DNA of 64,000 nucleotides from positions 744,001 through 808,000 of the forward strand of contig NZ_JAOYFC010000001.1 in assembly GCF_025802015.1 (NCBI RefSeq). The letters run 5' to 3'. A program made the position numbers and the translations under genes. The notes beneath the pieces were generated by a model. The model did no database searches. It had not been told where the DNA came from and saw nothing but the letters and a program-made list of their open reading frames with translations. Shown in pieces: positions 62,039 to 64,000 of this stretch. The stretch comes from Falsihalocynthiibacter halioticoli (GTDB taxonomy: Bacteria > Pseudomonadota > Alphaproteobacteria > Rhodobacterales > Rhodobacteraceae). How positions within the stretch are numbered: position 1 is the stretch's first letter; the number at the start of each line of letters is the position of its first letter.

Positions 62039-62162
62039 GAGTTTTTCCATATCGAGAGGGAGTTTGCCCGCCTTATAGGCCCGTTGGCATGGCTTGTCAC
62101 CCTGTCTGCGCGTGATAGGCTGTGAATGGCCAAAGCAAAGTAAAACAAGCGGAACGGGTGGC

Positions 62163-62894
62163 GTGGCAAAAGCGGGCAGCAGCAAAGAAAAGGCAGCGAA
62201 AACAGGGTTTGCCCGTGAGGCTGATCTCTACCCACCGATCAAGACTTATCTTGAGGCGCAGGGCTATGAGGTCAAGGCCGAAATAGGTGCTGTGGATGTT
62301 GTGGCCATTCGCGGAGAGGAGCCGCCTGTTTTGGTCGAGATCAAGCGCGGATTTACGCTATCCTTGCTGCATCAGGGCGTTGCGCGGTTGGCCATCAGCG
62401 ATGATGTGTATCTTGCGATTCCGCGCGGTAAGGGGAAGGCTTTTCTTACAGCACTCAAGGGGCACAAAACTCTGTGTCGTCGCCTTGGTCTTGGGCTTAT
62501 CACCGTGCGTCCGCGCGATAATTTCGTCGAGGTGCATCTCGATCCCGGGCCGTATACGCCGCGCAAATCAAAGCTACGGCAAGGGCGATTGCTGCGTGAA
62601 TTTGCTCGCCGTGTGGGGGATCCGAACGCTGGCGGCCAAACACGCAGTGGCATCGTAACCGCCTATCGCCAAGACGCGCTCAAGGTCGCGGCCTATCTTG
62701 CTGCAACAGGGCCAAGTAAAGGCGCTCATGTGGCCAAGGCCACGGGGGTTGAAATGGCCACGCGGTTAATGGCGGATGATCATTACGGCTGGTTCGAACG
62801 GGTAGAGAAGGGGATTTATGCGCTCACTCCCAAAGGAGAGGCCGAGCGTGGCGCTTTTGAAGGCGCGCTCCCAACAACTACTCCATCGGCGTAA
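62163..62894 (+). CDS. DUF2161 protein: PD-(D/E)XK nuclease-like domain plus winged helix
   Basis: 243 residues from a GTG start at 62163. The N-terminal half shows the PD-(D/E)XK pattern: GYEVKAEIGAVDVVA with Asp45, then VLVEIKRGF with Glu59-x-Lys61. The C-terminal third (about 170-235) reads as a winged helix: VAAYLAATGPSKGAHVAKATGVEMATRLMADD then WFERVEKGIYALTPKGEAE. The family is annotated DUF2161, sometimes as a phosphodiesterase, without known biology. Overlaps the convergent TraB gene by 17 bp. Confidence 0.82.
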   Translation: MAKAGSSKEKAAKTGFAREADLYPPIKTYLEAQGYEVKAEIGAVDVVAIRGEEPPVLVEIKRGFTLSLLHQGVARLAISDDVYLAIPRGKGKAFLTALKGHKTLCRRLGLGLITVRPRDNFVEVHLDPGPYTPRKSKLRQGRLLREFARRVGDPNAGGQTRSGIVTAYRQDALKVAAYLAATGPSKGAHVAKATGVEMATRLMADDHYGWFERVEKGIYALTPKGEAERGAFEGALPTTTPSA

Positions 62895-63867
62895 GCGTAT
62901 AGCCCGCTTCGGCGAGCAAATTCAAAACGCCTTCATCTCCTGCCAAGTGAGCCGCTCCGACCGCCACAACAACAGTTGCGTCTTCTGCAGCAGGGAGAAG
63001 CACATCCATCCAGTTTCGGTTCCGCCCGTTGATCATCAATTCCTCAACTTCTGTGAGCATCTCCGTCACCTCTTCACGCGTGGTTCCCGGCGTTTCGTAG
63101 GATTTCAGGCGGCTGAACTCCCAGATCAAGCTGTGCTCCCCCTCGAAATAGGCATCAACCAAAGTGACGTTCATATCTGCGCTGATGTCTGCTTGGGCGA
63201 GGGCGGTCCGAAGAAAATCCAATGCAGTTTCATCTTCACCCTGATCAAAAAAGGTAAGAGCGGTGTCATAAGGCTCAAGTCCGCTGGTCGGGATACCTTC
63301 ACCCTCGGCATAGGCCATGAGCAGATGATCCAGCCCCTTGGCCTTACCGGTTAGCAGTTCAGAGGCGCAGGGCGGCACGGAAAGTGTCATCATCGCATAA
63401 GATGGTTTGAACTTGCTCGCCAAAAACGCAGGTATGCCCCGTTGGGTCATTTGATCGGAAAGCAACTGCCATTCCTCTTCAGTCAGCAATTCAGGCAGCG
63501 ACGGCCCGTCAGTTATAAAGAGAAGTTCGGGTTGGCTGCCAATCGCGTCTTGTGCCTTGGCAAGGTCCTCGCTGTTGGCTTCGAAAAATACGATATCGCT
63601 TGCGTCAATCAGCGGCTTAAGCTTTTCGATCTGCGCTTCGTGGCGCGCATCGGGCATATGAAGCGTACCCTGCACGTAAATATCGCTTCCGTCCTTCTTT
63701 GCATGCCAAAGATTTCCAACGGGAAATGGCTTGGCGTGCGCCGTAGAAACAAGGGCTTCGCGCTGGTCATCCGGCAGGGCGGCAATCAAGTTTTCACCCT
63801 CGCAGGCCGCAGCGGCGGGAAGGGCGGAGAGAAGTAAAAATGCAATTGATTTCAATGTTTTGCGCAT
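62878..63867 (-). CDS. TraB/GumN family protein
   Basis: 329 residues with a signal peptide (MRKTLKSIAFLLLSALPAAAA, followed by Cys22, so a lipoprotein is conceivable). TraB/GumN (Tiki-like) motifs: VQGTLHMPDA near 66, DIVFFEANSEDL near 92 and VVAVGAAHLAGDEGVLNLLAEAGYTL at the C terminus. Probably a periplasmic metallopeptidase-like protein of unknown target. Confidence 0.87.
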   Translation of the reverse strand: MRKTLKSIAFLLLSALPAAAACEGENLIAALPDDQREALVSTAHAKPFPVGNLWHAKKDGSDIYVQGTLHMPDARHEAQIEKLKPLIDASDIVFFEANSEDLAKAQDAIGSQPELLFITDGPSLPELLTEEEWQLLSDQMTQRGIPAFLASKFKPSYAMMTLSVPPCASELLTGKAKGLDHLLMAYAEGEGIPTSGLEPYDTALTFFDQGEDETALDFLRTALAQADISADMNVTLVDAYFEGEHSLIWEFSRLKSYETPGTTREEVTEMLTEVEELMINGRNRNWMDVLLPAAEDATVVVAVGAAHLAGDEGVLNLLAEAGYTLTPME

Positions 63868-63950
63868 GCCGCCTCCAATGTCTTAACCTAACTTAATGCC
63901 CAATCGTTCAAATGCAATTTGGTTTCCGAAAAAAAATCGTATCCGCGCTG

Positions 63951-63979
63951 TTGACAGAGCATGACCCGATACATAGGTT
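63951..63979 (+). promoter_or_regulatory. Promoter-like sequence facing the right edge
   Basis: A perfect -35 TTGACA at 63951-63956 followed by a weak -10 (TAGGTT with a 17-bp spacer, or CATAGG with 15). It is divergent from the TraB gene and presumably drives a gene beyond the window. Confidence 0.5.
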
Positions 63980-64000
63980 CCGTTCGTTATCACTCGCACG

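Noticed and set aside
1..64000. CRISPR arrays, insertion sequences, prophage or integrase genes, rRNA and tRNA genes
   Set aside because: None seen on either strand.

Overview
The window looks like ordinary chromosomal sequence from a marine Rhodobacteraceae (Roseobacter-group) alphaproteobacterium. Support for this includes a short-form HisG with HisZ, a B12-dependent class II ribonucleotide reductase, a five-gene F1-ATPase operon (atpHAGDC) without F0 genes, an alphaproteobacterial-type histidyl-tRNA synthetase, BMP-type purine transport next to xdhC, and alphaproteobacterial families such as DUF1489, DUF2125, DUF2161 and extensin-like proteins. I saw no rRNA, tRNA, insertion sequence, prophage, integrase or CRISPR array. 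The left edge cuts an M3 peptidase gene; the right edge ends just after a promoter-like sequence that points out of the window.

Layout. 1-5.8 kb: M3 peptidase (partial), SH3-domain protein, 2-hydroxyacid dehydrogenase, a large DMGDH/sarcosine-dehydrogenase-like flavoenzyme, and a carboxymuconolactone decarboxylase-like protein with an FNR-type site upstream. 5.9-12.3 kb (minus strand): an operon read xdhC - ABC ATPase - permease - permease - voltage-gated-type K+ channel - BMP binding protein, ending in a clear terminator. 12.8-23.5 kb: dnaE, a lipoprotein, slyX, hisS-hisZ-hisG, DUF1489, and nrdJ with a NrdR-like box. 23.5-33.7 kb: a PAS-LuxR regulator diverges from an eight-gene catabolic/transport operon (M20 amidohydrolase, Dpp/Opp-type ABC transporter, aldehyde dehydrogenase, SDR, P1-family Ntn peptidase); a perfect 10+2+10 bp palindrome lies between them. 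33.7-35 kb: a GANTC cluster, a small unknown gene, and rpsD with a structured leader. 35-41.7 kb: an Lrp regulator diverging from a class V PLP enzyme, then hisC-tyrA-extensin, DUF2125 and ChaC-like genes. 41.7-44.7 kb: a MotA/ExbB-like plus MotB/OmpA-like pair with a very long coiled coil. 44.8-48.9 kb: clpA, gloB, methyltransferase. 49.4-54.3 kb: atpHAGDC. 54.4-64 kb: an RcnB-like protein, H-type lectin, prs, HCCA isomerase, threonine aldolase-ycgN-ribF, MaoC hydratase, HAD phosphatase, Mn-dependent pyrophosphatase, a DUF2161 nuclease-like protein and a TraB/GumN protein.

Most of the window is housekeeping. The parts that look least described are the PAS-LuxR/palindrome/M20-P1 catabolic unit, the coiled-coil proton-channel pair, the putative switching leader of rpsD, the DUF2161 nuclease-plus-winged-helix protein and the K+ channel inside the nucleoside importer operon. 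Functions are assigned from motifs and family resemblance read by eye; no database search was run.
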